DNA of 64,000 bases. It comes from Teretinema zuelzerae. GTDB taxonomy: Bacteria; Spirochaetota; Spirochaetia; Treponematales; Treponemataceae. Where the stretch lies: NCBI RefSeq assembly GCF_021021555.1, contig NZ_JAINWA010000001.1:1-64000 (forward strand). The letters are read 5' to 3'. Under the pieces are notes generated by a model. The model was given only the letters and a program-made list of their open reading frames with translations, was not told the origin of the DNA and did no database searches. The position numbers and the translations under genes were made by a program. This document shows positions 54,881 through 63,377 of this stretch, piece by piece (positions within the stretch are counted from its first letter, which is position 1; each line of letters opens with the position of its first letter).

Positions 54881-55561
54881 TCATCGCGCGGACAGTTTTC
54901 TGAACACAAAGGCGAATCGGACGGCGAACACGTACCAGGGTATGAGCGAAAGCACGGAGAAAACCAGGCCGACTGTGCCGGCGGTAGAAGGGATCATCAT
55001 CAATATTCCGGAGGAAAGTCCCCATGCGGCAGATGCTTTGCCGAACAAGGGGCTCCTGAACATGATGATCGACAGGATCAGCAGGGTAACGCCGTTGAGC
55101 ACGTAATAGGAGTCGAAGGCCGTGCCCTGCCAGCCGGAAAGCACCGCGGTGCCCGCTGTTGCCAGAAGAACGCGGGCGTCTGCATCGGCGGTTCCTGAAT
55201 ATTCGCGGGCAAGGGCGAACAGCTCAAAGGTCCGGTTGGACGAAATATAGGCGGCTATTCCGATCAAGCCCAGCATCACCGCGATCTGCATCATCCCTTT
55301 ATTAATCCCTTTCAGGGTATGGTAGAAGGCCAGATAGATCACTGAAATGAGAATGTTGTTCACCAGGATAAACAGATCGGCGTGGAAAAAGCCGAGCAGC
55401 GGGTTGGCGGAAAAAAGAGCGAACCAGTCTTCTATTGAGCCGGGAATCCCGGTTGCCGCGAACACGACCAGCTGAACCGGAATAATAACGAGCATGATAA
55501 GGGTTGCGAAAAAGGCGCACGCGAACAAAGACGCGTACTCTCCTGAATCTCTTTTTTCCAT
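54881..55561 (-). CDS. Six-TM membrane protein (DUF4386-like)
   Basis: The 226-residue protein has about six hydrophobic helices: CAFFATLIMLVIIPVQLVVFA, LFILVNNILISVIYLAFYHTL, MQIAVMLGLIGIAAYIS, NGVTLLILSIIMF and the last at VGLVFSVLSLIPWYVFAV. The first loop GIPGSIEDWFALFSANPLLG and the central pattern recall DUF4386 proteins. No function is known. The gene is upstream of, and divergent to, the sugar ABC operon, with an intergenic region of 180 bp. Confidence 0.75.
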   Translation of the reverse strand: MEKRDSGEYASLFACAFFATLIMLVIIPVQLVVFAATGIPGSIEDWFALFSANPLLGFFHADLFILVNNILISVIYLAFYHTLKGINKGMMQIAVMLGLIGIAAYISSNRTFELFALAREYSGTADADARVLLATAGTAVLSGWQGTAFDSYYVLNGVTLLILSIIMFRSPLFGKASAAWGLSSGILMMIPSTAGTVGLVFSVLSLIPWYVFAVRFAFVFRKLSAR

Positions 55562-55647
55562 TGGCGTTTAGCTCCTTGTTTTTCGAAGTGTATCCGGCGA
55601 TCAGCAATTCGGCAACAAAAAAAGAGCGCGCCGTGTTCACAATTTTG

Positions 55648-55702
55648 TTGACAGCCTGTCAAACGATGCTATACTTCGGTTTATAGGTGTTACGTAACAC
55701 CT
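55648..55702 (+). promoter_or_regulatory. Promoter and LacI-type operator of the sugar operon
   Basis: TTGACA (55648-55653), 16-bp spacer, TATACT (55670-55675). Nine bases after the -10 box is an 18-bp perfect palindrome AGGTGTTACGTAACACCT (55685-55702) with the central CG typical of LacI-family operators. A bound repressor would block the polymerase just after initiation. The LacI gene at 60286 is the obvious candidate. Confidence 0.75.
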
Positions 55703-55741
55703 GGCGAATGTGGTTGAGGAGAAATCTAGAGGAGGAAGGAA

Positions 55742-57022
55742 ATGATGAAAGTTGCAACGAAAATCGCGGTCGCCGGATTGATGGCGGCAGTGATCGCGGG
55801 AGCTGCAGGATGTACTGGAGGAGGATCGAAAAAGGCGAAGGAAGCCTCGGTCAACATGTTCCAGCTTAAAGTGGAAATCAAGGACGCCCTTGACGGATAC
55901 GCGGCGGCGTACACGGCGGCAAACCCCGGAACCAGGGTAACCGTGGAAACCCTCGGCGGCGGCGGAGACTACGGCGGAGCGCTCAAGGCAAAGGCCCAGG
56001 CAGGACAGATGCCGGACATCTTCGTGATCGAAGGACTCGGCGGATACGAAATCTGGAAGGATTATATCGCGGACTTGAGCGGCGAAAGCTGGGTGCAGGA
56101 CACCGACCTCGCCATGAAGGTAGGCGGAAAGGTCGTGGGATTCCCCGTGGCGATCGAAGGATACGGACTCGCCTACAATGCGGAAATCCTTAAAAAAGCC
56201 GGAATCGATCCGGCGAAGCTCACTACAAGAGCGGCCTACGAAGCGGCCCTGAAAACGCTTGACTCCAAAAAAGCGGAACTCGGAATCGACGCGCCCGTGG
56301 CGATGGCGGCATCGGTCGCCGGCGGAATGTGGTGGGTCGCGGCCCAGCACAACCTTGCCTGCTACTGGGGCGGCGGACTCGAGTTCACCGATACTACCGT
56401 AATAAACAAGGCGCTCAAGGGAGAGCTGGACATTCCCCGCTTTACCCAATACGCAAAGTATCTCCAGCTCCTCTACAAATACGCGGACCAGAAGATCCTG
56501 CTGAACGGAAGCTACGACGACCAGGTCGGCGCCTTCGCCCAGGGAAAGACAGCCTTCCTGCATCAGGGCAACTGGGTAGACCCGAACCTCAAACAGCTCG
56601 GCGTCACCTTTGAAATCGGCTACGCGCCCCACGCCTTCCTCGATACCGAGCAGAAGGGCCTGTATCTGTTCGCTCCGAGCTGGTACTGCGTAAACGCGAA
56701 GAGCGCCAATCTTGACGCCGCCAAAGCCTTCCTCAAGGCGATGGCGACCACGCCGGAAGGACACGACTACATGGTCAACAAGGCCGGCATGATCCCGGCG
56801 TTCAAGTCCGTAACGCTCAAGCCCTCCGGACAGCTCAGCCAGGCCCTCATGGCGGCGAACGCCCGCGGCGGCAACTACGGCGTATTCTTCGGAATGCTGC
56901 CCGACGGAGCCGGCCAGAACGTATTCGGCCCGATCTTCGACCTGTTCGCCCAGAATCCGGACAAGATGGACCAGTTCATAACCGACATGCAAAAAGCGGT
57001 AGCGGGACTTCCCAAAATGTAA
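55742..57022 (+). CDS. Sugar ABC transporter substrate-binding lipoprotein
   Basis: The start ATG 55742 has AGAGGAGGAAGG. The 426-residue product has a lipoprotein signal (MAAVIAGAAGC, Cys at about 24). SBP_bac_1 family features are KDALDGYAAAYTAANPGTRVTVETLGGGGDYGGALKAKAQAGQMPDIFVIEG, GFPVAIEGYGLAYNAEILKKAGID and GSYDDQVGAFAQGKTAFLHQGNW. It binds a mono- or oligosaccharide in the periplasm and passes it to the two permeases downstream. A GC-rich hairpin after the gene may keep its level above that of the permeases. No ATPase gene is present, so a shared MsmK/UgpC-type ATPase is expected. Confidence 0.93.
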   Translation: MMKVATKIAVAGLMAAVIAGAAGCTGGGSKKAKEASVNMFQLKVEIKDALDGYAAAYTAANPGTRVTVETLGGGGDYGGALKAKAQAGQMPDIFVIEGLGGYEIWKDYIADLSGESWVQDTDLAMKVGGKVVGFPVAIEGYGLAYNAEILKKAGIDPAKLTTRAAYEAALKTLDSKKAELGIDAPVAMAASVAGGMWWVAAQHNLACYWGGGLEFTDTTVINKALKGELDIPRFTQYAKYLQLLYKYADQKILLNGSYDDQVGAFAQGKTAFLHQGNWVDPNLKQLGVTFEIGYAPHAFLDTEQKGLYLFAPSWYCVNAKSANLDAAKAFLKAMATTPEGHDYMVNKAGMIPAFKSVTLKPSGQLSQALMAANARGGNYGVFFGMLPDGAGQNVFGPIFDLFAQNPDKMDQFITDMQKAVAGLPKM

Positions 57023-57048
57023 AACGCCCCTTGCCTCGCGGCGGGGTG

Positions 57049-57063
57049 CCCGCCCGGGGCGGG
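57049..57063 (+). promoter_or_regulatory. Intercistronic GC hairpin
   Basis: CCCGCC/GGCGGG with a 3-nt loop in a GC-only stretch between the binding-protein and permease genes. Without a T-run it is more likely an mRNA-stability element than a terminator. Confidence 0.5.
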
Positions 57064-57096
57064 AGCCCGCCAAGTCCAGTATCGAGGAGTTTCTTC

Positions 57097-57984
57097 ATGA
57101 AGCAAAGCCGAATCGTCAACGCGCTTTTCATCGCGCCCTGCGCGATCGCATTCACGCTTATCATCGTCGTACCGTTTTTTTTCGGCCTCTATTATTCGAT
57201 GACCGACTGGAACGGCGTAAACGACAACGTCGCCTTCGTGGGGCTCAGGAACTTCCGGTACCTGTTTTCCGCGCCGGATTTTCTCTTTTCGTTTCTGATA
57301 ACCATAGCTTACACGGTCATCAACATCGTATTGGTGAACGTCGTCAGCTTTGCTATTTCCCTTATCGTAACGAGCGACATACGCTTCCGCAATTTTTTCC
57401 GCGCCGGGTTTTTCGTCCCCTACCTGATTGGCGGAATCGTGCTCGGCTACATCTGGCAGTTCATCCTGAACAATATCGTCACGGGCTTGGGTAAAACCCT
57501 CGCCCTCGAATTTCTGCAAGTGTCCCTCTTGAGCCGCCCGGACACGGTCATCTGGACGATGGCGGCAGTCAATACCTGGCAGTACGCCGGCTACATCATG
57601 CTGATCTACGTAGCGGCCATCCAGGGAATACCGGCGTCGTTAATGGAAGCCGCCAACGTAGACGGAGCGAGCTATCCTTCCCGGGTGGTTCACATCCTGA
57701 TTCCGATGATGGCAAACGCGTTCACAATATCGCTCTTTCTCACGCTCACCTCGTCGTTCAAGCAGTTCGACATGAACTTTACGCTCACTAACGGAGGGCC
57801 GGCGACGCGCTTTCTGGACCAGCCGGTCAAGGCGAGCCAGCTGTTGGCGATGAACATCTTCAACACCGCGACCGCCAACCGCATGGCGGAAGCCCAGGCG
57901 AAAGCGGTAATACTCTTCGTCGCCCTGGTGCTGGTAGCCCTGGTGCAGGTTTCGGTCAATAAAAAGAAAGAGGTGGAAATGTGA
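57097..57984 (+). CDS. Sugar ABC transporter permease (MalF-type)
   Basis: The start ATG 57097 (MKQSRIVNALFIAPC) has GAGGAG. The 295-residue protein has six transmembrane helices: IAFTLIIVVPFFFGLYYSM, FLITIAYTVINIVLVNVVSFAI, YLIGGIVLGYIWQFIL and others. The EAA loop is SLMEAANVDGASYPSRVVHILIPMM, which contacts the ATPase. Typical for carbohydrate CUT1 transporters. It overlaps the next permease by one base (TGATG). Confidence 0.92.
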   Translation: MKQSRIVNALFIAPCAIAFTLIIVVPFFFGLYYSMTDWNGVNDNVAFVGLRNFRYLFSAPDFLFSFLITIAYTVINIVLVNVVSFAISLIVTSDIRFRNFFRAGFFVPYLIGGIVLGYIWQFILNNIVTGLGKTLALEFLQVSLLSRPDTVIWTMAAVNTWQYAGYIMLIYVAAIQGIPASLMEAANVDGASYPSRVVHILIPMMANAFTISLFLTLTSSFKQFDMNFTLTNGGPATRFLDQPVKASQLLAMNIFNTATANRMAEAQAKAVILFVALVLVALVQVSVNKKKEVEM

Positions 57985-58841
57985 TGACGGAAAAAAAACT
58001 GAAACAGACCATTCTGGAAGGGCTGACCATACTGATGTTTCTTCTGTTCATGGTTCCCTTCGCCCTGGTCGTGCTCAATTCGGCGAAAACGTCCAAAGAA
58101 ATAATCTTCAACGTAATGGCGCCGCCTGAACGCTGGGGACAGCTCTTTACGAACATATATCTGATATTCAGCAATTCCACGGTGCACTACATGGAAGCCT
58201 TCGGAGACAGCGTCGCAATCACCTTCCTGTCTCTCCTGGTCATCGTGCTCTTCTCCTCGATGTGCGCCTGGGTGCTGGTGCGGAACAAGACGAAATGGTC
58301 GCAGATCATCTTTATGATATTCGTGGCGGCCATGGTAATCCCCTTCCAGGTGCTCATGTATCCGCTGGTCCGCTGGATGCGCATAGTGGGAGAAACCATC
58401 CACTTCCGCCTGTTGGGAACCATCCCGGGAATCGTGTTCGCCTACCTCGGATTCGGAAGCCCGCTTTCCATCTTCGTGTTCCACGGCTTCATCAAAACGA
58501 TTCCCTGGGAACTTGAAGAATCCGCCACGATAGACGGCTGTTCGCGGGCCCGGACCTTTTTCGAGATAGTCTTTCCCCTGCTCCAGCCCATCATCGTAAC
58601 GGTGCTGATTTTGAACGGAATCTGGATATGGAACGACTACCTCTTGCCCCTGCTGGTGCTCGGCTCCAACGGTGCTGTCCAGACGATTCCGATCGCGGTA
58701 ACCGCCTTTGCCGGGGCCTATCTCAAACAGTGGGATCTCATTCTGACCTCAACCCTGATCGCCATGCTGCCGCTGATCGCGCTGTACCTCTTGGCCCAGC
58801 GCTACATCATCCGGGGAATGGTGGAAGGTTCGATAAAATAA
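57984..58841 (+). CDS. Sugar ABC transporter permease (MalG-type)
   Basis: ATG 57984 shares its A with the previous stop codon. The 285-residue protein has six helices and the EAA-type loop ELEESATIDGCSRARTFFEIVFPLLQP. The N-terminal VPFALVVLNSAKTSKEI and NDYLLPLLVL are MalG hallmarks. It pairs with the 57097 product. Confidence 0.92.
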   Translation: MTEKKLKQTILEGLTILMFLLFMVPFALVVLNSAKTSKEIIFNVMAPPERWGQLFTNIYLIFSNSTVHYMEAFGDSVAITFLSLLVIVLFSSMCAWVLVRNKTKWSQIIFMIFVAAMVIPFQVLMYPLVRWMRIVGETIHFRLLGTIPGIVFAYLGFGSPLSIFVFHGFIKTIPWELEESATIDGCSRARTFFEIVFPLLQPIIVTVLILNGIWIWNDYLLPLLVLGSNGAVQTIPIAVTAFAGAYLKQWDLILTSTLIAMLPLIALYLLAQRYIIRGMVEGSIK

Positions 58842-58864
58842 ACGAGCGATTGCAAGGAGACGGT

Positions 58865-60220
58865 ATGAAAATCGTATTGGTAGGAGCAGGGAGCGCCCAG
58901 TTCGGCTGCGGCACGCTGGGAGACATCTTCTGCAGCAAAACTCTGGCGGGAAGCGAGATCACGCTTTTGGACATCAACGCCGAGGCGGCGGATAACACGC
59001 TGAAAACGGCAAAGGCCTTTATCGAGGCGAACAAGCTGCCGTTCACGGTGAACGCGACCACGGACAGGAGGGCGGCCTTCAAGGGAGCTTCTTTCATCAT
59101 TTCTTCTATAGAAGTGGGAAACCGCTTCCAGCTGTGGGACGAAGACTGGAAGATTCCGATGCAGTACGGAGTGCATCAGGTCTACGGGGAAAACGGCGGG
59201 CCCGGAGGCGTATTCCACGCCCTCAGGATCATTCCGCCGATTCTGGCCATCGTAAAAGACGCGATGGAAATCTGCCCCGAGGCGTACATCTTTAATTACT
59301 CGAACCCGATGACGGCAATCTGCACGGCGGTAAAGCGCGCGTTCCCGCAAGCCCGCTTCATCGGCATGTGCCACGAGATCGGTTGGCTTTCAAAGTGGCT
59401 CCCGCGCATGCTCGGCAAAAAAAAGGAAGACCTCTTTTTCCGCGCCGCCGGGCTCAACCACTTCAGCTGCATGCTGGAGCTCAAGGACGCCGTTACCGGA
59501 CGGGACCTCTACCCCCAGGTGCTCGAAAAAGCCCACGACTTTTTCCTGCATGAACCCGGCTACAGCGACCTTCTGGACCAGTGGCGCGCTACCGGAAAAA
59601 TGGAAGAGTCCGAACAGTTCGACAAGCAGGGCGCCCTGATCAAGAGCCGCTACGAATGGGCGGACCGCCGCCTGGTCAAGTTCATGCTGGAAAAATACAG
59701 CCTCCTGCCCATCACCACGGACAGCCACTTCGGCGAATATCTGGGCTGGGCCTGGGACGTGGTGGACCACCGCGGCATCGTGGACTTCTACGACGCCTAC
59801 AAGATCATGCTCTCGCAGACGACGCGGCACGAAATCAAGCTTGAAACCAGCGAGCGCGTGGTGCCGATCATCGACGGAATCCTGAACAACGAAGGATTCG
59901 AGGAATCGGCGGTGAACCTGGTCAACAACGGATTAATCGACGAGCTTCCCTCCTGGATCGCGGTCGAAGTCCCCGCCGTAATAAACAGCGCGGGAGTCAA
60001 CGGCATTCCGGTCAAACATATCCCCAAAGGCTACGCGTCTCTCCTGCGTTCGTACTGCGGGGTGTACGACCTGACTGCCGAGGCCGCGATCACGGGCAGG
60101 AAGGACTACGTGATCCAGGCCCTGCTGGCAAATCCGGTGGTCCATCAAGCCTCGCGCCTGGAAGAGATGACGAACCGGATGATAGACCAGCAGCCGCGCT
60201 GGCTCGGTTACTTGAAATAA
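58865..60220 (+). CDS. Family-4 glycoside hydrolase (NAD- and Mn-dependent)
   Basis: The start ATG 58865 (MKIVLVGAGSAQFG) follows AAGGAGA. The 451-residue enzyme has the Rossmann GAGS, the GENGGPGG loop, NYSNPM, and the metal-binding GMCHEIG (Cys169, His170, Glu171), all GH4 hallmarks. GH4 enzymes cut glycosides or phospho-glycosides by an NAD-dependent oxidation-elimination route. The CHE triplet and the lack of a phosphate-binding NST-like motif suggest an alpha-galactosidase, alpha-glucosidase or glucuronidase-type member rather than a 6-phospho-glycosidase. It is expected to process the sugar imported by the adjacent transporter, in the cytoplasm. Confidence 0.92.
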   Translation: MKIVLVGAGSAQFGCGTLGDIFCSKTLAGSEITLLDINAEAADNTLKTAKAFIEANKLPFTVNATTDRRAAFKGASFIISSIEVGNRFQLWDEDWKIPMQYGVHQVYGENGGPGGVFHALRIIPPILAIVKDAMEICPEAYIFNYSNPMTAICTAVKRAFPQARFIGMCHEIGWLSKWLPRMLGKKKEDLFFRAAGLNHFSCMLELKDAVTGRDLYPQVLEKAHDFFLHEPGYSDLLDQWRATGKMEESEQFDKQGALIKSRYEWADRRLVKFMLEKYSLLPITTDSHFGEYLGWAWDVVDHRGIVDFYDAYKIMLSQTTRHEIKLETSERVVPIIDGILNNEGFEESAVNLVNNGLIDELPSWIAVEVPAVINSAGVNGIPVKHIPKGYASLLRSYCGVYDLTAEAAITGRKDYVIQALLANPVVHQASRLEEMTNRMIDQQPRWLGYLK

Positions 60221-60222
60221 GG

Positions 60223-60274
60223 GCCAAAAATGTGCAGAATGCGTTTACTAATGCGCGTTCTGCGCGTTTTTGGC
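60223..60274. promoter_or_regulatory. 21-bp imperfect hairpin before the LacI gene
   Basis: Arms 60223-60243 and 60254-60274 match at 18 of 21 positions around a 10-nt loop; ends are GCCAAAAA and TTTTTGGC. It lies 2 bp after the GH4 stop and 11 bp before the LacI start. It may end the operon, control lacI, or both. Confidence 0.55.
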
Positions 60275-60285
60275 GGAATAATCTA

Positions 60286-61338
60286 ATGGCAACCATCAAA
60301 AAAATCGCCCGGCTGGCAGGAGTAAGCCCCACCACCGTATCGAACGTGCTTCACGGCAACACCGCCAAGGTCTCCCCGGCGACCCTGGAAAAAGTGAACG
60401 CAATTTTAAAGCAGGAAAAATACGCGCCGAACATGGGCGCCATAATACTCGCGCACAACAACTCTCGCATCATCGGCGTGATCATGTTCGTCCAGCCGCG
60501 CGACAACGAAACGGTCATCGAAGACCCGTTCACCTCGGCCATTCTCGGCTCCCTTGAACAGGAAATCAAAAACTCGGGCTACTTTACCATGATCCACACC
60601 ACGGGAGACGAAGAAGACGTGCTCCGCCTCGCTTCTACCTGGAAGCTCGACGGTCTGGTGCTTTTATGGGTGCCGGACGAAATGTGCGGGCGCATCCTTG
60701 ATTCTGTAGAAACCCCGATCGTCTTTATCGACTGCTATTACCATGGGGACCATCCCCGCTACCGGAACATCGGCCTGGACGACCGCCGCGGCGGCAGGGA
60801 GATCGCGAACTACTTGATGAGCATGGGGCACCGGAACGTAGCTTTTCTCGCGAACGCCTCGGAGATTCCCGGAAGCGACCTCTCCCGTTTCGAAGGCTGC
60901 CGCTTGTCCTACGCGGAAAGCGGAACAATCCTTTCGATCGACTGCTTTATCCCGCTATCCAAAGAGGCGCACGAACGGGAAGCCCAGTACGACGCCGTCC
61001 TTGCGGATACAAGGGAGTTCACCGCACTTATCATGTCCTCCGACTACTACGCCGCCGAAGCGATCCTCCACTACCAGGCCCAGGGCATCGACGTCCCCGA
61101 GCGCGTATCCATCACCGGCTTCGACGACAACATCTTCGGCCGCCTCATCCGCCCTCGCCTCACCACCGTCCACCAGGACGTAGCCGCCAAAGGCCGGCTC
61201 GCGGTAGACACGCTTATGCGATTAATCCGCGGCGAAGAAACGGCCGAACGCGACGTCCGCCTCCCCGTCCGCCTGGAAATCAGGAATTCTGTGAAGCGTT
61301 TTCCGGAAAATGCAGGAGTACTGAACGATGGACTTTAA
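60286..61338 (+). CDS. LacI-family transcription regulator
   Basis: The start MATIKKIARLAGVSPTTVSNVLHGN at 60286 gives the classic N-terminal HTH; the frame upstream (from 60232) is in the hairpin. The 350-residue protein has the hinge AKVSPATLEKVNAILKQEKYAPN and a periplasmic-binding-like effector domain (VIMFVQPRDNETVIEDPF, VFIDCYYHGDHPRYRNIGLDDRRGG, SITGFDDNIFGRLIRPRLTTVHQD). It likely represses the upstream operon via the palindrome at 55685-55702 and is released by the imported sugar or its product. Confidence 0.93.
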   Translation: MATIKKIARLAGVSPTTVSNVLHGNTAKVSPATLEKVNAILKQEKYAPNMGAIILAHNNSRIIGVIMFVQPRDNETVIEDPFTSAILGSLEQEIKNSGYFTMIHTTGDEEDVLRLASTWKLDGLVLLWVPDEMCGRILDSVETPIVFIDCYYHGDHPRYRNIGLDDRRGGREIANYLMSMGHRNVAFLANASEIPGSDLSRFEGCRLSYAESGTILSIDCFIPLSKEAHEREAQYDAVLADTREFTALIMSSDYYAAEAILHYQAQGIDVPERVSITGFDDNIFGRLIRPRLTTVHQDVAAKGRLAVDTLMRLIRGEETAERDVRLPVRLEIRNSVKRFPENAGVLNDGL

Positions 61339-61351
61339 TGGATATACTCGT

Positions 61352-62164
61352 TTACTTCATTCTATCGATGATGATTTGTAGCATTTTCAGGGAACGTCGA
61401 TTGATAATTTTTTCAACGTGATTGATATAGCTGATTGCAAAATGGGTGAATAATTGCCTTACTTCACTATCGATTTTCTTGAATTTCCAATGATACATAT
61501 AAGGCGTAAAAAGCGACTGTACTTCAGTATTCAATAGATATGAATCCAGATAATTAATTTCGCAAAATTTCTGAATCGTATTTATTTTCCCAAAATAAAA
61601 GCTGTTCTCGCTTACAAGCGTTTGCAGCTTCTCATTTGCATCGTTTGTATTACCTTTCAAACACGTATCCAGTTCAATCAAGAACTTGTCAAAATAATCG
61701 AACCATCCGCTGCCGACTCCTCTATAACAGTTGATTGATGTGATTCCATTACCGGTACCTCCGGTAGAATTAGGCATTAACATGAAATTTCCGATCGTTA
61801 CATACTTCTTCTTGAATGCCGTGATCGTCGCATCAAACGAACTTTCCGTGATCAAATTTTTGTATTGATCTTCTTTGCCAAACAAAGTATTGAAGGTATT
61901 GATCGTGTCTCCTCTATATTTTTTTCCGGAACCGATTTCTTCAAACGATAATTCAGGCAATCTTCCATACCAAATCAAGAACAGTATTGCCCGAGCCAAT
62001 TCTGTATCGTCTTCGTCAAAACTTCCATTTGTCGTGAGGCCAAAATCTCTATCGTGCTCAAGCTCCGAAAATGAAAAAAAACGCAATTCATTAATATAGC
62101 CGTGTAACTTTGAATTCACAAAGTCGGAAATCAACTGTATTGAATCCTTGCAGGTAAAACTCAT
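61352..62164 (-). CDS. Hypothetical protein, last gene of a WYL-linked operon (DUF6994-like)
   Basis: The 270-residue protein starts with MSFTCKDSIQL, one base overlapping the stop of the membrane gene upstream. RGDTINTFNTLFGKEDQYKNL, YVTIGNFMLMPNST, SINCYRGVGSGWFDYFDKFLIEL and the C-terminal helical part match my recollection of DUF6994-type proteins, whose function is unknown. It is soluble with no signal. The ATG-TAA overlap ties it tightly to the membrane protein, so the two probably work together. Confidence 0.65.
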   Translation of the reverse strand: MSFTCKDSIQLISDFVNSKLHGYINELRFFSFSELEHDRDFGLTTNGSFDEDDTELARAILFLIWYGRLPELSFEEIGSGKKYRGDTINTFNTLFGKEDQYKNLITESSFDATITAFKKKYVTIGNFMLMPNSTGGTGNGITSINCYRGVGSGWFDYFDKFLIELDTCLKGNTNDANEKLQTLVSENSFYFGKINTIQKFCEINYLDSYLLNTEVQSLFTPYMYHWKFKKIDSEVRQLFTHFAISYINHVEKIINRRSLKMLQIIIDRMK

Positions 62165-62703
62165 TATCTACTCACTTTTCGGGTAGTTATTATACACCAA
62201 ACGACAACAATCAGGAACAGAATGATAGAGCCCGTTGATAAAAGGGAATTACAGTACATGAATAAAGAGTAATTGTCATTAATGAAATCGGTTGAAGAAC
62301 CTGCATGATGTAATTGTACCGACTGAAAACCCAGAAAATCCACGGAACCCATAAACGGGATAATTGTACAGAGTTTTTTCGATAATGCGTCAATCAAGCC
62401 GATTTTTTCCATGCCGTACCGGATTTCTCGTTTTCTGGTTTCCATGAGAACAGAAGACAAGTGTAAAGAGGTACATTCATTTTCAATAGCGGCAAACTGT
62501 ATGGGCATATTCGTTAAAAATCTCCGGGCACGTGTTTCTATCCGCTTGTGCGTCTCATGTACAAATAGCGTTAGCAGTGTCCAGCAAAGCAGCTTCAGGA
62601 GTGATGGATTAAAGTCCGAGATGGATAAAAAGGAGATGACCATGATAAAAGGACAAAACCTACAAAGAACGTGCAGAAAAACAAATACATTCTTTTGAAT
62701 CAT
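62164..62703 (-). CDS. Three-TM membrane protein of unknown function
   Basis: The 179-residue protein has two N-terminal hydrophobic helices (FVFLHVLCRFCPFIMVISFL and SLLKLLCWTLLTLFV), a central soluble segment (HKRIETRARRFLTNMPIQFAAIENECTSLHLSSVLMETRKREIRYGMEKIGLIDAL) and a C-terminal helix (TGSIILFLIVVVWCIITTRK). No family is recognised. It starts with an ATGA overlap on the gene at 62700. Confidence 0.65.
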   Translation of the reverse strand: MIQKNVFVFLHVLCRFCPFIMVISFLSISDFNPSLLKLLCWTLLTLFVHETHKRIETRARRFLTNMPIQFAAIENECTSLHLSSVLMETRKREIRYGMEKIGLIDALSKKLCTIIPFMGSVDFLGFQSVQLHHAGSSTDFINDNYSLFMYCNSLLSTGSIILFLIVVVWCIITTRKVSR

Positions 62704-63326
62704 CGTATTACTCCTTCTTTGCTTATTTCGTTATAAATCACCCAAGCCGGTTTCAGGAGCAGTCTATATATATTCTTTTTATCAAGCATGTTCGCTTCCA
62801 TGAGATCCAACAAAGGAGTCCCCCGAATCTTCCAGGATGAGGATACTGGTTTGTCAAAGCATCCCCGGCGCTTATATTGCACAAGAAGTCTATGAGGCTC
62901 ATCGCGATCAAGGGTGAACAGCCGAAGAATAGCGGTAAATTGATGTTCCCAAAATAACCAGCCACAGGTTTCCCGCAAAAGATCCGCAAACTCTGCGGGT
63001 GCTGACTCGTTTTTATGCCCTTCAAGAATCTTTAATAACGCTTCTTCGCTTTTATTTTGGCTGTTGTAGAGAGCCAGACAAAAAGCAAGCCGATATACTG
63101 TATCTGGTTGTAGTCGTACGCAAATTTCGCGAAACGTATAGCCGTACTCTTCGTCGTTCCTGCCGCTACGACAAAAGATATGTGTATTTACCCAGCAATC
63201 TCCGGCTTTAATGGAATGAAGAAGGTCGCCGCTCCGGAAGTTTTTCCCCTGACAGTCCGTTTCAAGGGCTGCAGGCGCCTCGGAGAATGCAACGATAGAT
63301 TGTTGGATACGTGTATAATCAAGCAT
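62700..63326 (-). CDS. Hypothetical protein, first gene of the WYL-linked operon
   Basis: The 208-residue soluble protein begins MLDYTRIQQSIVAFSEAP. It has helical and mixed segments (TVYRLAFCLALYNSQNKSEEALLKIL, ETCGWLFWEHQFTAILRLFTL). No known domain is recognised. The -10 TATACT lies 6 nt before the ATG (see 63333), so the mRNA is probably leaderless. It is followed with ATGA overlap by the membrane gene, giving a compact three-gene unit. Confidence 0.65.
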   Translation of the reverse strand: MLDYTRIQQSIVAFSEAPAALETDCQGKNFRSGDLLHSIKAGDCWVNTHIFCRSGRNDEEYGYTFREICVRLQPDTVYRLAFCLALYNSQNKSEEALLKILEGHKNESAPAEFADLLRETCGWLFWEHQFTAILRLFTLDRDEPHRLLVQYKRRGCFDKPVSSSWKIRGTPLLDLMEANMLDKKNIYRLLLKPAWVIYNEISKEGVIR

Positions 63327-63332
63327 GGAATC

Positions 63333-63338
63333 AGTATA
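63333..63338 (-). promoter_or_regulatory. -10 box of the three-gene operon
   Basis: TATACT on the minus strand, six bases before the ATG at 63326. The upstream -35 is weak (TTCAGT with a 15-bp spacer), so an activator may be needed; the adjacent WYL protein is a candidate. Confidence 0.5.
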
Positions 63339-63377
63339 CCGTCGAGGTATATCACTGAATGATGTACCTGATTTTTT

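Noticed and set aside
55637-57073. 478-residue minus-strand frame opposite the sugar-binding protein
   Set aside because: It is an antisense shadow; the plus-strand gene has a strong SD, lipobox and family motifs.
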